From Pseudomonas putida (GTDB taxonomy: Bacteria; Pseudomonadota; Gammaproteobacteria; Pseudomonadales; Pseudomonadaceae): a stretch of 64,000 nt of DNA. The stretch is taken from NCBI RefSeq assembly GCF_028682455.1, contig NZ_JANHLD010000005.1, positions 1 through 64,000 of the forward strand, in the 5' to 3' direction. Below the pieces are notes generated by a model. That model did not search any database and was not told the origin of the DNA. It saw only the letters and a list, made by a program, of their open reading frames with translations. Made by a program: the position numbers and the translations under genes. This document shows, in pieces, positions 45,059 through 54,285 of this stretch (its first letter is position 1; each line of letters opens with the position of its first letter).

Positions 45059-46180
45059 ATGACCAGTCCAGCACTTTACGAACCCGAAAAGACACGCGTT
45101 ATCGTCGGCATGTCCGGCGGCGTGGACTCTTCCGTCTCCGCCCTCCTGCTGATGGAGCAGGGCTACCAGGTGGAAGGCCTGTTCATGAAGAACTGGGAAG
45201 AGGACGACGGCACCGAATATTGCACCGCCCGCGAAGACCTGGCCGACGCCCAGGCCGTGTGCGACCGCATCGGCATCAAGCTGCACACCGCCAACTTTGC
45301 CGCCGAGTACTGGGACAATGTGTTCGAGCACTTCCTGGCCGAATACAAGGCCGGCCGCACGCCGAACCCGGACATCCTGTGCAACCGTGAAATCAAGTTC
45401 AAGGCCTTCCTCGACTACGCCCTGATGCTGGGCGCCGACCTGATCGCCACTGGCCACTACGTGCGCCGCCGCGATACTGACGGGCGCACCGAACTGCTCA
45501 AGGGCCTGGACCCTAACAAAGACCAGAGCTACTTCCTCCACGCCGTAGGCGGCGAGCAGATCGCCCGCACCCTGTTTCCGGTAGGCGAACTGGAAAAGCC
45601 CGAAGTTCGAGCCATCGCCGAAAAACACGGCCTGGCCACGGCCAAGAAGAAAGACTCCACCGGCATCTGCTTTATCGGTGAGCGCCGCTTCAGCGACTTC
45701 CTCAAGCAGTACCTGCCGGCGCAGCCTGGCGAGATCCAGACCACCGACGGTGAAGTGATCGGCCGCCACCACGGCCTGATGTACCACACCATCGGCCAGC
45801 GCCAGGGCCTTGGCATCGGCGGCCTGAAGGACGCCGGCGACGAGCCATGGTACGTGCTGGAGAAAGACCTCGGCCGCAACGTGCTGGTGGTCGGCCAGGG
45901 CAACGAACACCCATGGCTGTTCTCCCGCTCCCTGCTCGCCTCGGAGATTTTCTGGGTCAACCCGATCGACCTGTCGAGCCCGCGCCGCCTGACCGCCAAG
46001 GTCCGCTACCGCCAGAGCGACCAGGACTGCACCCTGACGCTTACCGAGAACGGCTACCGCGCCGTCTTCGACGAGCCTCAGCGCGCTGTTACCCCTGGCC
46101 AGTCGGTGGTCTTCTATGACGGTGAAATCTGCCTGGGTGGCGGCGTGATCGAAACGGCCGAGCCGTGGAGCGCCCACTGA
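45059..46180 (+). CDS. mnmA: tRNA-specific 2-thiouridylase MnmA
   Basis: The 373-residue enzyme has the PP-loop GMSGGVDSSVSALLL. The catalytic cysteines are in LCNREIKF and in TGICFIGERRF. It thiolates U34 of Lys, Glu and Gln tRNAs using sulfur from TusE, whose gene is at 25056. hflD overlaps its stop codon by 1 nt. Confidence 0.97.
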   Translation: MTSPALYEPEKTRVIVGMSGGVDSSVSALLLMEQGYQVEGLFMKNWEEDDGTEYCTAREDLADAQAVCDRIGIKLHTANFAAEYWDNVFEHFLAEYKAGRTPNPDILCNREIKFKAFLDYALMLGADLIATGHYVRRRDTDGRTELLKGLDPNKDQSYFLHAVGGEQIARTLFPVGELEKPEVRAIAEKHGLATAKKKDSTGICFIGERRFSDFLKQYLPAQPGEIQTTDGEVIGRHHGLMYHTIGQRQGLGIGGLKDAGDEPWYVLEKDLGRNVLVVGQGNEHPWLFSRSLLASEIFWVNPIDLSSPRRLTAKVRYRQSDQDCTLTLTENGYRAVFDEPQRAVTPGQSVVFYDGEICLGGGVIETAEPWSAH

Positions 46181-46800
46181 TGAGCTCGATTCAAGAGCAA
46201 CTGATCGCCCTGGGCGGGGTGTTCCAGGCCGCCGTGCTGGTCGATCGCATCGCCCGCACCGGGCAGGCCAGCGAGGCCAACCTCGGCTGCATGCTCGGCA
46301 GCCTGCTGGTGCGCGACCCAAAGAATACCCTCGAAGTGTTCGGTGGCGACGACCTCAACCTGCGCGACGGCTACCGCGCCCTGGCCAGTGCCCTTGAGCG
46401 CGACCCCGGCAGCCTGCAGCGCGAGCCGCTGCGCTACGCGCTGTCGATGCTGGGCCTTGAGCGCCAACTGGCCAAGCGTGGCGACATGCTCGACGTGATC
46501 GGCAACCGCCTGCCACAGATCCAGTCCCAGGCCGAGCATTTCGGCCTGGTGCACGAGAACGTCATCGCCTCCAGCGGCGCCCTGTACCAGGACACCCTGA
46601 GCACCCTGCGCCAGCGCATCCAGGTGCATGGCGACATGCGCCACCTGCAACAACCGAGCAATGCCTCGAAGATCCGCGCCCTGCTGCTGGCCGGCATTCG
46701 CGCTGCACGCCTGTGGCGCCAGCTGGGCGGGCACCGCTGGCAGTTGGTGATCAGCCGGCGCAAACTGCTCAAAGAGCTGTATCCGATGTTGCGCGGTTAA
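46180..46800 (+). CDS. hflD: High-frequency lysogenization protein HflD
   Basis: The 206-residue helical, membrane-associated protein has the family N-terminus (IQEQLIALGGVFQAAVLVDRIARTGQ). In E. coli it binds lambda CII and reduces lysogeny, and it is linked to purB. ATG 46180 overlaps the mnmA stop codon. Confidence 0.94.
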   Translation: MSSIQEQLIALGGVFQAAVLVDRIARTGQASEANLGCMLGSLLVRDPKNTLEVFGGDDLNLRDGYRALASALERDPGSLQREPLRYALSMLGLERQLAKRGDMLDVIGNRLPQIQSQAEHFGLVHENVIASSGALYQDTLSTLRQRIQVHGDMRHLQQPSNASKIRALLLAGIRAARLWRQLGGHRWQLVISRRKLLKELYPMLRG

Positions 46801-46804
46801 TCGC

Positions 46805-46854
46805 ATCGCGGGGCAGGGCCGCTCCTCCATGCAGGAGCGGCCCTGCCCCGCGAT
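46805..46854. repeat. REP pair between hflD and purB, variant core
   Basis: A perfect inverted repeat with arms ATCGCGGGGCAGGGCCGCTC and its complement and a short loop. The core reads GGGGCAGGGCCGC rather than GGGGCAAGCCCGC, so it belongs to a sequence variant of the REP family. Confidence 0.88.
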
Positions 46855-46949
46855 TGGCTGACAATACCTTTTGTCAGCCCCCCGACCCGGGCGCGTTTTT
46901 CATGTATGATATGCGCCCTTTTCAAAGCCTGACTGTCCGAGAACACCCC

Positions 46950-48320
46950 ATGCAGCTTTCCTCGCTCACTGCGGTTTCCCCTGTTGACGGCCGCTACGCC
47001 GGCAAAACCCAGGCCCTGCGCCCTATTTTCAGCGAATACGGCCTGATCCGTTTCCGCGCCCTGGTCGAGGTGCGCTGGTTGCAGCGCCTGGCCGCTCACC
47101 CGCAAATCGCTGAAGTTCCAGCGTTTTCTGCCGAAGCCAATGCCCTGCTCAACGGCCTGGCCGATGAGTTCGCCCTCGAGCACGCCGAGCGCGTCAAAGA
47201 AATCGAGCGCACCACCAACCATGACGTCAAGGCCATCGAGTACCTGCTCAAGGAGCAGGCTGCCAAGCTGCCAGAGCTGGCCAAGGTAAGTGAATTCATC
47301 CACTTCGCCTGCACCAGTGAAGACATCAACAACCTGTCCCACGCCCTGATGCTGCGCGCCGGCCGTGACGATGTGCTGCTGCCGCTGATGCGCCAGATCG
47401 CCCAGTCGATCCGTGAGCTGGCCCACCGCTTCGCCGATGTGCCGATGCTGTCGCGCACCCATGGCCAGCCGGCTTCGCCGACCACCTTGGGCAAAGAGCT
47501 GGCCAACGTCGTCTACCGCCTCGAGCGCCAGATCGCACAAGTTGCCGCCGTACCGCTGCTGGGCAAGATCAACGGCGCCGTGGGCAACTACAACGCCCAC
47601 CTGTCGGCCTACCCGCAGATCGACTGGGAAGCTAACGCCCGCGCCTTCATCGAAGACGAGCTGGGCCTGGTGTTCAACCCCTACACCACCCAGATCGAAC
47701 CGCATGACTACATTGCCGAGCTGTTCGACGCGATCGCCCGCTTCAACACCATCCTGATCGACTTCGACCGCGATATCTGGGGCTATATCTCCCTGGGCTA
47801 CTTCAAGCAGCGCACCATCGCCGGCGAAATCGGTTCCTCGACCATGCCGCACAAGGTCAACCCGATCGACTTCGAAAACTCCGAAGGCAACCTGGGTATC
47901 GCCAACGCGCTGTTCCAGCACCTGGCCAGCAAGCTGCCGATCTCGCGCTGGCAGCGTGACCTGACCGACTCCACCGTGCTGCGCAATCTGGGCGTCGGTT
48001 TCGCCCACAGCGTGATCGCCTACGAGGCCAGCCTCAAGGGTATCAGCAAGCTGGAAATCAACACCCAGCGCATCGCCGAAGACCTGGACGCCTGCTGGGA
48101 AGTCCTGGCCGAGCCGATCCAGACCGTCATGCGTCGCTACGACATCGAGAACCCCTACGAGAAGCTCAAGGAGCTGACCCGTGGCAAAGGCATCAGCCCT
48201 GAAGCGCTGCTGACCTTCATCGACGGGCTGGACATGCCCGTCGAAGCGCGCGAAGAACTCAAGAAGCTGACCCCAGCCTCCTACATCGGTAACGCTGCGG
48301 CTCAAGCCAAACGCATCTGA
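46950..48320 (+). CDS. purB: Adenylosuccinate lyase
   Basis: The 456-residue enzyme has the fumarase-superfamily signature GSSTMPHKVNPIDFENSEGN and the conserved TSEDINN segment. It acts twice in purine synthesis, on SAICAR and on adenylosuccinate. ATG 46950 (MQLSSLTAVSPVDGRY) is chosen by the family N-terminus. Confidence 0.98.
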   Translation: MQLSSLTAVSPVDGRYAGKTQALRPIFSEYGLIRFRALVEVRWLQRLAAHPQIAEVPAFSAEANALLNGLADEFALEHAERVKEIERTTNHDVKAIEYLLKEQAAKLPELAKVSEFIHFACTSEDINNLSHALMLRAGRDDVLLPLMRQIAQSIRELAHRFADVPMLSRTHGQPASPTTLGKELANVVYRLERQIAQVAAVPLLGKINGAVGNYNAHLSAYPQIDWEANARAFIEDELGLVFNPYTTQIEPHDYIAELFDAIARFNTILIDFDRDIWGYISLGYFKQRTIAGEIGSSTMPHKVNPIDFENSEGNLGIANALFQHLASKLPISRWQRDLTDSTVLRNLGVGFAHSVIAYEASLKGISKLEINTQRIAEDLDACWEVLAEPIQTVMRRYDIENPYEKLKELTRGKGISPEALLTFIDGLDMPVEAREELKKLTPASYIGNAAAQAKRI

Positions 48321-48338
48321 TCTACGCCCTGCGCGTAA

Positions 48339-48367
48339 ACGCCCGGCTCAGCCGGGCGTTTTTATTA
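48339..48367 (+). terminator. Terminator after purB
   Basis: AACGCCCGGC and GCCGGGCGTT stem followed by TTTATT. Confidence 0.92.
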
Positions 48368-48402
48368 CCGAAAGAAAATTACTTTTTTTCAATAGGTTAC
48401 AC

Positions 48403-49569
48403 ATGAATCCTGATACTCCACTGCAGCTGCTGGGCGGCCTTACAGCCCGTGAATTCATGCGCGACTACTGGCAGAAGAAACCTCTGTTGGTGCGCCAGGC
48501 CTTCCCGGACTTCGAAAGCCCGATCGACGCCGACGAACTGGCCGGCCTAGCCCTGGAAGAAGACGTCGAATCGCGCCTGGTCATCGAACACGGCGAGCGC
48601 CCCTGGGAGCTGCGTCGCGGCCCGTTCGAGGAAGACACCTTCAGCACCCTGCCCGAGCGTGACTGGACCCTGCTGGTGCAAGCCGTCGACCAGTTCGTGC
48701 CCGAGGTCCACGAGCTGCTGGAGCATTTCCGCTTCCTGCCGAGCTGGCGCATCGACGACGTGATGATCAGCTTCGCCGCCCCGGGTGGCAGCGTGGGCCC
48801 GCACTTCGACAACTACGACGTGTTCCTGCTGCAAGGCCAGGGCAAGCGCAACTGGAAGATCGGCCAGATGTGCGACAGCGACAGCCCGCTGCTCGAGCAC
48901 GCCGACCTGCGCATCCTGGCTGAATTCGAGCAGAGCGACGAGTGGACACTGGAACCGGGCGACATGCTCTACCTGCCACCGCGCCTGGCCCACTTCGGCG
49001 TCGCCGAAGACGACTGCCTGACCTACTCGGTGGGCTTCCGCGCCCCAGGCGCCGCTGAAGTGCTGACCCACTTCACCGACTTCCTCAGCCAGTTCCTGCC
49101 GGACGAAGAGCGCTACACCGACGCCGATGCCCAACCGGTCAGCGACCCGCACCAGATCCAGCACGACGCGCTGGATCGCCTGAAGAAGCTACTGACCGAG
49201 CACATGGGTGACGAGCGCCTGCTGCTGACCTGGTTCGGCCAGTTCATGACCGAGCCGCGCTACCCGGAACTGGTCAGTGGCGAACCACTGGATGAAGTCG
49301 ACCTGATCGAAAGCCTGGCCGAAGGCGCGATCCTGATCCGCAACCCAAGCGCACGCCTGGCCTGGTCGGAAGTTGATGACAACCTGCTACTGTTCGCAAG
49401 CGGCCAGAGCCGCCTGCTGCCGGGCGACCTGCGTGAACTGCTCAAGCTGATCTGCGCCGCCGACGCGTTGCACATCGAAAACCTTGAACAGTGGCTTGAA
49501 AACGATCAAGGCATTACCTTGATCTGCGAACTGGTCAAACAAGGAAGCCTGGGATTTGCCAATGAATAA
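48403..49569 (+). CDS. roxA: Ribosomal protein uL16 arginine hydroxylase (cupin-4/JmjC, YcfD/RoxA)
   Basis: The 388-residue 2-oxoglutarate/Fe(II) oxygenase has the iron ligands His134 and Asp136 (GPHFDNYD) and His197 (LAHFGVAEDD). A C-terminal winged-helix dimerisation part follows. E. coli YcfD hydroxylates an arginine of ribosomal protein L16. Its last codons overlap the next gene. Confidence 0.92.
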   Translation: MNPDTPLQLLGGLTAREFMRDYWQKKPLLVRQAFPDFESPIDADELAGLALEEDVESRLVIEHGERPWELRRGPFEEDTFSTLPERDWTLLVQAVDQFVPEVHELLEHFRFLPSWRIDDVMISFAAPGGSVGPHFDNYDVFLLQGQGKRNWKIGQMCDSDSPLLEHADLRILAEFEQSDEWTLEPGDMLYLPPRLAHFGVAEDDCLTYSVGFRAPGAAEVLTHFTDFLSQFLPDEERYTDADAQPVSDPHQIQHDALDRLKKLLTEHMGDERLLLTWFGQFMTEPRYPELVSGEPLDEVDLIESLAEGAILIRNPSARLAWSEVDDNLLLFASGQSRLLPGDLRELLKLICAADALHIENLEQWLENDQGITLICELVKQGSLGFANE

Positions 49570-49996
49570 GATTCGGGTTCGCCTCGCCGATTGGCACAAA
49601 GACAACGCTGATATCCGCCGCATTCGTGAAGCCGTGTTCATTGCCGAACAATGCGTACCGCCTGAGCTGGAGTGGGATGCCGACGACAACACCGCCGTGC
49701 ACTTCCTGGCCCTTGAAGGCGACTACCCGATCGGTACTGCCCGCCTGCTGGCCGACGGCCAGATCGGCCGGGTGTCGGTACTCAAGGACTGGCGCGGCCT
49801 GAAGGTTGGCGACGCCCTGATGCAAGCGGTGATCGTCGAGGCCCAGAACCGCGACCTCAAGCAGCAGATGCTCAGCGCCCAGGTACATGCCACGCCGTTC
49901 TACGAGCGCCTTGGGTTCAAGGTGGTCAGCGAGGAGTTCCTCGAGGCCGGCATTCCGCATGTCGACATGGTTCGTGAGTCGCGAGAACTGGTTTAA
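49562..49996 (+). CDS. GNAT-family N-acetyltransferase
   Basis: The 144-residue protein has the GNAT core: RIREAVFIAEQCVPPELEWD, then the acetyl-CoA loop IGRVSVLKDWRGLKVGDALMQAVI, then HATPFYERLGFKVVSEEF. The substrate is unknown; the family (ElaA/YjcF-like) is poorly characterised. ATG 49562 overlaps the end of roxA by 8 nt, so it is co-translated. Confidence 0.88.
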   Translation: MNKIRVRLADWHKDNADIRRIREAVFIAEQCVPPELEWDADDNTAVHFLALEGDYPIGTARLLADGQIGRVSVLKDWRGLKVGDALMQAVIVEAQNRDLKQQMLSAQVHATPFYERLGFKVVSEEFLEAGIPHVDMVRESRELV

Positions 49997-50003
49997 GTAA
50001 GTC

Positions 50004-50058
50004 ATCGCGAGGCAAGCCCGCTCCTACAGGCGCTGCAGGAGCGGGCTTGCCCCGCGAT
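50004..50058. repeat. REP pair after the GNAT gene
   Basis: ATCGCGAGGCAAGCCCGCTCC faces GGAGCGGGCTTGCCCCGCGAT around CGCTG-type loop sequence. Confidence 0.88.
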
Positions 50059-50104
50059 CAAACCAACTGCCATCATGCCCACTCCACCTGCGGAGACAAT
50101 GGAC

Positions 50105-50839
50105 ATGCCGCTACGCCCCCTTCTCGCCTCCCTGCTTCTGTCGTTCAGCCTCAGTGCGCTGGCCGCCACCGAAGTCCTCCCGCTGAACCATCGCACCAGC
50201 GCCGAACTGCTCCCCACCGCGCAATCCTTCATCGGCAAGAACGGCACGGTCAGCGCGTTCGAAAACAAACTGATCGTCAACGCCAGCCCCGAACAGATAG
50301 ACGACTTGCGCACCCTGCTCGCGCAACTGGATGTGGCTCCGCGCCGCCTGTTGATCAGCGTCGACAACAACGACAGCAACTTCCAGGACAACCGCGGCAA
50401 TGCCCGCATCATCCACTACGGCACCAGCAACCGCGAAGGTGGCATGCAGCAGGTACAAGCCAGCGAAGGCAGCCCCGCCTTGATCCAGGTCGGCCAGAGC
50501 ATCCCCGTCACCAGCACTCGCACCGATGGCTACGGGCGCATACAAAGCGATACCCAGTACCGCAACGTCACCCAGGGTTTCTATTTCACCGCCAACGTCA
50601 CTGGGGAAACCGTTCATTTGAGCATCAGTACCAACAATGACCGAATGAGCCAGGAACGGCCCGATGTAGTGAAGGTACAAAGTACCGACACAACCGTCAC
50701 CGGCAAGCTGGGTGAGTGGATCACTTTGGCCGGCGTCAATCAGCAGAGCCAGTCCGAACACGGTGCTTCATCCCTCAGCTACAGCACCCAGCGTGGTGAA
50801 AACATGACTTTGCGGGTAAAAGTCGACGCAATGGACTGA
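50105..50839 (+). CDS. Exported secretin-like protein without pore-assembly partners
   Basis: The 244-residue protein has a signal peptide (about residues 1 to 20, ending LSALAATEV). An N-domain-like region follows (LNHRTSAELLPTAQSFIGKNGTVSAFENKLIVNASPEQIDDLRTLLAQLD), as in secretin N1-type modules. A short beta-rich part has QVGQSIPVTST and the ending ENMTLRVKVDAMD. It is far shorter than secretins of type II/III systems (usually over 600 aa), and no secretion genes are nearby. ATG 50105 has GGAG 9 nt upstream. The function is unknown. Confidence 0.75.
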   Translation: MPLRPLLASLLLSFSLSALAATEVLPLNHRTSAELLPTAQSFIGKNGTVSAFENKLIVNASPEQIDDLRTLLAQLDVAPRRLLISVDNNDSNFQDNRGNARIIHYGTSNREGGMQQVQASEGSPALIQVGQSIPVTSTRTDGYGRIQSDTQYRNVTQGFYFTANVTGETVHLSISTNNDRMSQERPDVVKVQSTDTTVTGKLGEWITLAGVNQQSQSEHGASSLSYSTQRGENMTLRVKVDAMD

Positions 50840-51330
50840 ACCCAGGTAAATCAAGGCCTCGACCAAAGACCTCGAAACTGACTGATGGGTCGCATTAGAC
50901 CAAAGATGTAGTGGTGATAAAAAAGCACTACAAAACATTTGACGACCACATTCCGTAGAGGCATGATGGCCCCGCTCCCGCTAATCAGAGGCCCTGGCAA
51001 GGGCCTTCGAGCCGCGCTCTAACCTACCCACCTGAGCCGACCCGTGTCTGTACAGCCCACAAGGCAGTTTGACGAGATTGCGACTGGAACGAAGTTGTCC
51101 CGAGGGACGGAAGCGCATCAAAAGGCACTCGGCAGCACTGTTCACTGCAGCTCGGCAACCACGAGCCACCCTGCAGCGAAAACCTCGCCAACGCCTGCTC
51201 ACTTCCCCTCTTCGAGCCCCATCGTTCGACCGTCGCATATTTCGCTGAACATGACTTACGCCAGGCTTCTGATCTGCGCTGTGTGAGCGAGAATTTTTTA
51301 CCCAAGACCGATGCGACGAGGTTTATTTCC
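50840..51330. promoter_or_regulatory. aceA upstream control region with a palindrome
   Basis: No gene is visible in these 491 bp. TGTAGTG (50907-50913) and CACTACA (50926-50932) form a perfect 7-bp inverted repeat with 12 bp between. TTGACG follows at 50939 as a possible -35 box. The palindrome is a plausible operator for a carbon-source regulator of isocitrate lyase. Confidence 0.45.
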
Positions 51331-52656
51331 ATGGCACTGACACGCGAACAGCAAATTGCAGCCCTCGAAAAAGACTGGGCCGAAAACCCGCGCTGGAAAG
51401 GCGTGACCCGTACCTACACCGCCGCTGATGTCGTACGTCTGCGTGGCTCGGTCCAGCCTGAGCACACCCTGGCCCGCATGGGTGCCGAGAAGCTGTGGAA
51501 GCTGGTCACCCAGGGTGCACACCCGTCCTTCCGCCCAGAAAAAGATTTCGTCAACTGCATGGGCGCCCTGACCGGCGGCCAGGCAGTACAACAGGTCAAG
51601 GCCGGTATCCAGGCGATCTACCTGTCCGGCTGGCAAGTGGCTGCCGATAACAACTCGGCCGAGTCCATGTACCCCGACCAGTCGCTGTACCCGGTGGATT
51701 CGGTTCCAACCGTGGTCAAGCGCATCAACAACTCGTTCCGTCGTGCCGACCAGATCCAGTGGAAAGCCGGCAAGAATCCGGGTGACGAAGGCTACGTCGA
51801 CTACTTCGCACCTATCGTGGCAGATGCCGAAGCCGGTTTCGGCGGCGTACTGAACGCCTACGAACTGATGAAGAACATGATCGAAGCAGGCGCCGCCGGC
51901 GTTCACTTCGAAGACCAACTGGCCTCGGTGAAAAAATGCGGCCACATGGGCGGCAAGGTACTGGTTCCAACCCAGGAAGCCGTACAGAAGCTGACCGCTG
52001 CCCGACTGGCTGCCGACGTTGCCGGCGTACCGACCATCATCCTGGCCCGTACCGACGCCAACGCCGCTGACCTGCTGACCAGCGACTGCGATCCGTACGA
52101 CCAGCCATTCGTGGTTGGCGACCGTACCCAGGAAGGCTTCTACAAAGTACGTGCCGGCCTGGACCAGGCGATTGCCCGCGGCCTTGCCTACGCGCCATAT
52201 GCCGACCTGATCTGGTGCGAAACCGCCAAGCCGGACCTGGACGAAGCCCGTCGCTTCGCCGAAGCGATCAAGAAGGAATACCCGGACCAGATCCTGTCCT
52301 ACAACTGCTCGCCTTCCTTCAACTGGAAGAAGAACCTGGACGACGCGACCATCGCCAAGTTCCAGCGCGAACTGTCGGCCATGGGTTACAAGCACCAGTT
52401 CATCACTCTCGCCGGTATCCACAACATGTGGCACGGCATGTTCAACCTGGCGCACGACTACGCCCGCAACGACATGACCGCCTACGTGAAGCTGCAAGAG
52501 CAAGAGTTCGCTGACGCCTCGAAAGGCTACACCTTCGTGGCGCACCAGCAGGAAGTGGGCACCGGCTACTTCGACGACATGACCACCGTGATCCAGGGTG
52601 GCAAGTCCTCGGTAACCGCACTGACCGGCTCGACCGAAGAAGAGCAGTTCCACTGA
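51331..52656 (+). CDS. aceA: Isocitrate lyase
   Basis: The 441-residue enzyme has the catalytic signature KKCGHMGGK with Cys203, plus the conserved segment ADAEAGFGGVLNAYELMK. It cleaves isocitrate to glyoxylate and succinate in the glyoxylate shunt and competes with icd and idh for substrate. GAGG lies 9 nt before ATG 51331. A strong terminator follows. Confidence 0.97.
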   Translation: MALTREQQIAALEKDWAENPRWKGVTRTYTAADVVRLRGSVQPEHTLARMGAEKLWKLVTQGAHPSFRPEKDFVNCMGALTGGQAVQQVKAGIQAIYLSGWQVAADNNSAESMYPDQSLYPVDSVPTVVKRINNSFRRADQIQWKAGKNPGDEGYVDYFAPIVADAEAGFGGVLNAYELMKNMIEAGAAGVHFEDQLASVKKCGHMGGKVLVPTQEAVQKLTAARLAADVAGVPTIILARTDANAADLLTSDCDPYDQPFVVGDRTQEGFYKVRAGLDQAIARGLAYAPYADLIWCETAKPDLDEARRFAEAIKKEYPDQILSYNCSPSFNWKKNLDDATIAKFQRELSAMGYKHQFITLAGIHNMWHGMFNLAHDYARNDMTAYVKLQEQEFADASKGYTFVAHQQEVGTGYFDDMTTVIQGGKSSVTALTGSTEEEQFH

Positions 52657-52691
52657 TCATTGATCAGCGCTGACTGATTCGGGTGGCACAC

Positions 52692-52731
52692 AAGACCCGG
52701 GGCCTGTGATGGGGCCCCGGGTCTTGTCTTT
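52692..52731 (+). terminator. Terminator after aceA
   Basis: AAGACCCGGGGCC and GGCCCCGGGTCTT stem, followed by GTCTTTTG. Confidence 0.92.
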
Positions 52732-52839
52732 TGTGTAGCGGGGCTGCCGTGCGAGCTGCCCCGTGATGTGGCCGATTCGGCACTTTCTTATAAATCCCCA
52801 TTGGCTATCCTAAGCGCACACGATTTCCAAGGATCGGCC

Positions 52840-53502
52840 ATGCCCCGCCCCCTCACCCTGCTCGGCCTGGCGCTGCTCGGCGCTGCTCTCTATCTATATG
52901 CACTGGCCAGCCAGTCGCCGCTGCTGGGCCTGGCCGTCAAACCTGCTGTGGTGATTGCGCTGCTCATGTGGCTGGGCGCTGCCGAGCCTGACCGCTATCG
53001 ACGCTGGATCATGATCGGCCTGGGCTTCTCCCTGCTGGGCGACATTCTGCTCGCCGTGCCTGCAGACCTCTTCGTGTTTGGCCTTGCTGCATTCTTGTGC
53101 GCCCACCTGGCCTACCTGCGCGCCTACCTGGGTGAAACCCGCCGTCTGGCACCGCTGGCCTTGCTGGGCTCGGCAATCATCGGCGCAACGCTCCTGGGCG
53201 TGCTGATCAGCCACGGCCTGGGCGAGCTTTTGATACCGGTGACGGTCTACGCCCTGGCCATCAGTACCATGCTCTGGCGTGCCCTGGCGTGTGGCGGGCT
53301 GGTAGCCATCGGAGCCTGCGCCTTTGTGTTTTCCGACAGCCTTATAGGCATTGACCGGTTTGTCGGCCAATTCCCTGCCGCGCCCTACCTGATCATCATT
53401 GCCTACTGGCTGGGACAGTGGGCCATCGCCGCCTCGGCCTTCACCAGGGCATCGTCAAAAGCCTTGATCCAGAGCGCAGTGGGGCAGGGAAAAATCAGTT
53501 AG
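52840..53502 (+). CDS. YhhN-family membrane protein (lysoplasmalogenase-like)
   Basis: The 220-residue protein has about eight membrane helices and the YhhN/TMEM86 motifs GLGFSLLGDILLAVP and FLCAHLAYLRAYL. Animal homologues cleave lysoplasmalogen; the bacterial substrate is not settled. ATG 52840 has AAGGA 8 nt upstream. It stands alone between aceA and the nuo operon. Confidence 0.85.
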   Translation: MPRPLTLLGLALLGAALYLYALASQSPLLGLAVKPAVVIALLMWLGAAEPDRYRRWIMIGLGFSLLGDILLAVPADLFVFGLAAFLCAHLAYLRAYLGETRRLAPLALLGSAIIGATLLGVLISHGLGELLIPVTVYALAISTMLWRALACGGLVAIGACAFVFSDSLIGIDRFVGQFPAAPYLIIIAYWLGQWAIAASAFTRASSKALIQSAVGQGKIS

Positions 53503-53861
53503 AACAGCAGGTCCGAAAACTTGCAGGTAATGGCAATGTTGCACAACTTTGTAGTTGACCTCGATAGTAGGAGTAATCCTATAGCCACAAATGATATCAA
53601 TTATCATTTCGAAGTTGCAGGTTCATTACGCTGTGCAAGAAACATAATTAACAAAACCCGGGGCAATGCCCGCCCCACGCGGCCTGCAGGCTGTTACGAA
53701 AGATTTTTGTTCTTAATGCTACGAATAAATTTGCTGCAGAAATTTTACTTGCACCGGGTTTACCCATAAAATCAGCGCGATAGATTCCGCTGCGACATAT
53801 CGTCACTGCTCTACTTCTTTTCAAACCGCAGAGACTGGTCTCTGTATAAGGATTTTTCAGC
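53503..53861. promoter_or_regulatory. nuo operon upstream region with a Fur-box-like palindrome
   Basis: The 359-bp region is clearly more AT-rich than its surroundings and has no convincing gene. AATGATA-TCAAT-TATCATT at 53590-53608 is a 7-bp inverted repeat resembling a Fur box. The nuo promoter should lie in 53700-53850, but I see no unambiguous boxes. Confidence 0.4.
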
Positions 53862-54275
53862 ATGCCCGATTCGACAGGACTCATCGCCCACAACTGGGGC
53901 TTTGCCATTTTCCTTTTGGGTGTCGTTGGCCTCTGTGCCTTCATGCTCGGCCTGTCCGCCCTGCTCGGTAGCAAGGCGTGGGGTCGTAGCAAGAACGAAC
54001 CCTTCGAGTCCGGCATGCTGCCCACTGGCGGCGCCCGCTTGCGCCTGTCAGCCAAATTCTATCTGGTCGCGATGTTGTTCGTGATCTTCGATATCGAAGC
54101 CCTCTTTCTCTTTGCATGGTCTGTGTCCGTCCGCGAAAGCGGCTGGACCGGATTCGTCGAAGCTCTCGTTTTCATAGCAATTCTGTTGGCAGGCCTTGTC
54201 TACCTATTCCGAGTGGGCGCCCTTGACTGGGCTCCGGAAGCTCGTCGTAAGCGGCAAGCGAAGCTGAAACAATGA
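53862..54275 (+). CDS. nuoA: NADH-quinone oxidoreductase subunit A
   Basis: The 137-residue membrane subunit has three helices and the conserved EPFESGMLPTGGARLRLSAKFYLVAMLFVIFDIEALFLFAW segment. It sits in the membrane arm near the quinone site. It opens the nuoA-to-N operon for complex I, which couples NADH oxidation to proton pumping. Confidence 0.97.
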   Translation: MPDSTGLIAHNWGFAIFLLGVVGLCAFMLGLSALLGSKAWGRSKNEPFESGMLPTGGARLRLSAKFYLVAMLFVIFDIEALFLFAWSVSVRESGWTGFVEALVFIAILLAGLVYLFRVGALDWAPEARRKRQAKLKQ

Positions 54276-54285
54276 GGCTTTGGCA

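Noticed and set aside
53521..53769. 82-codon frame ahead of nuoA
   Set aside because: No ribosome binding site, no family resemblance, and it lies in an AT-rich regulatory region.
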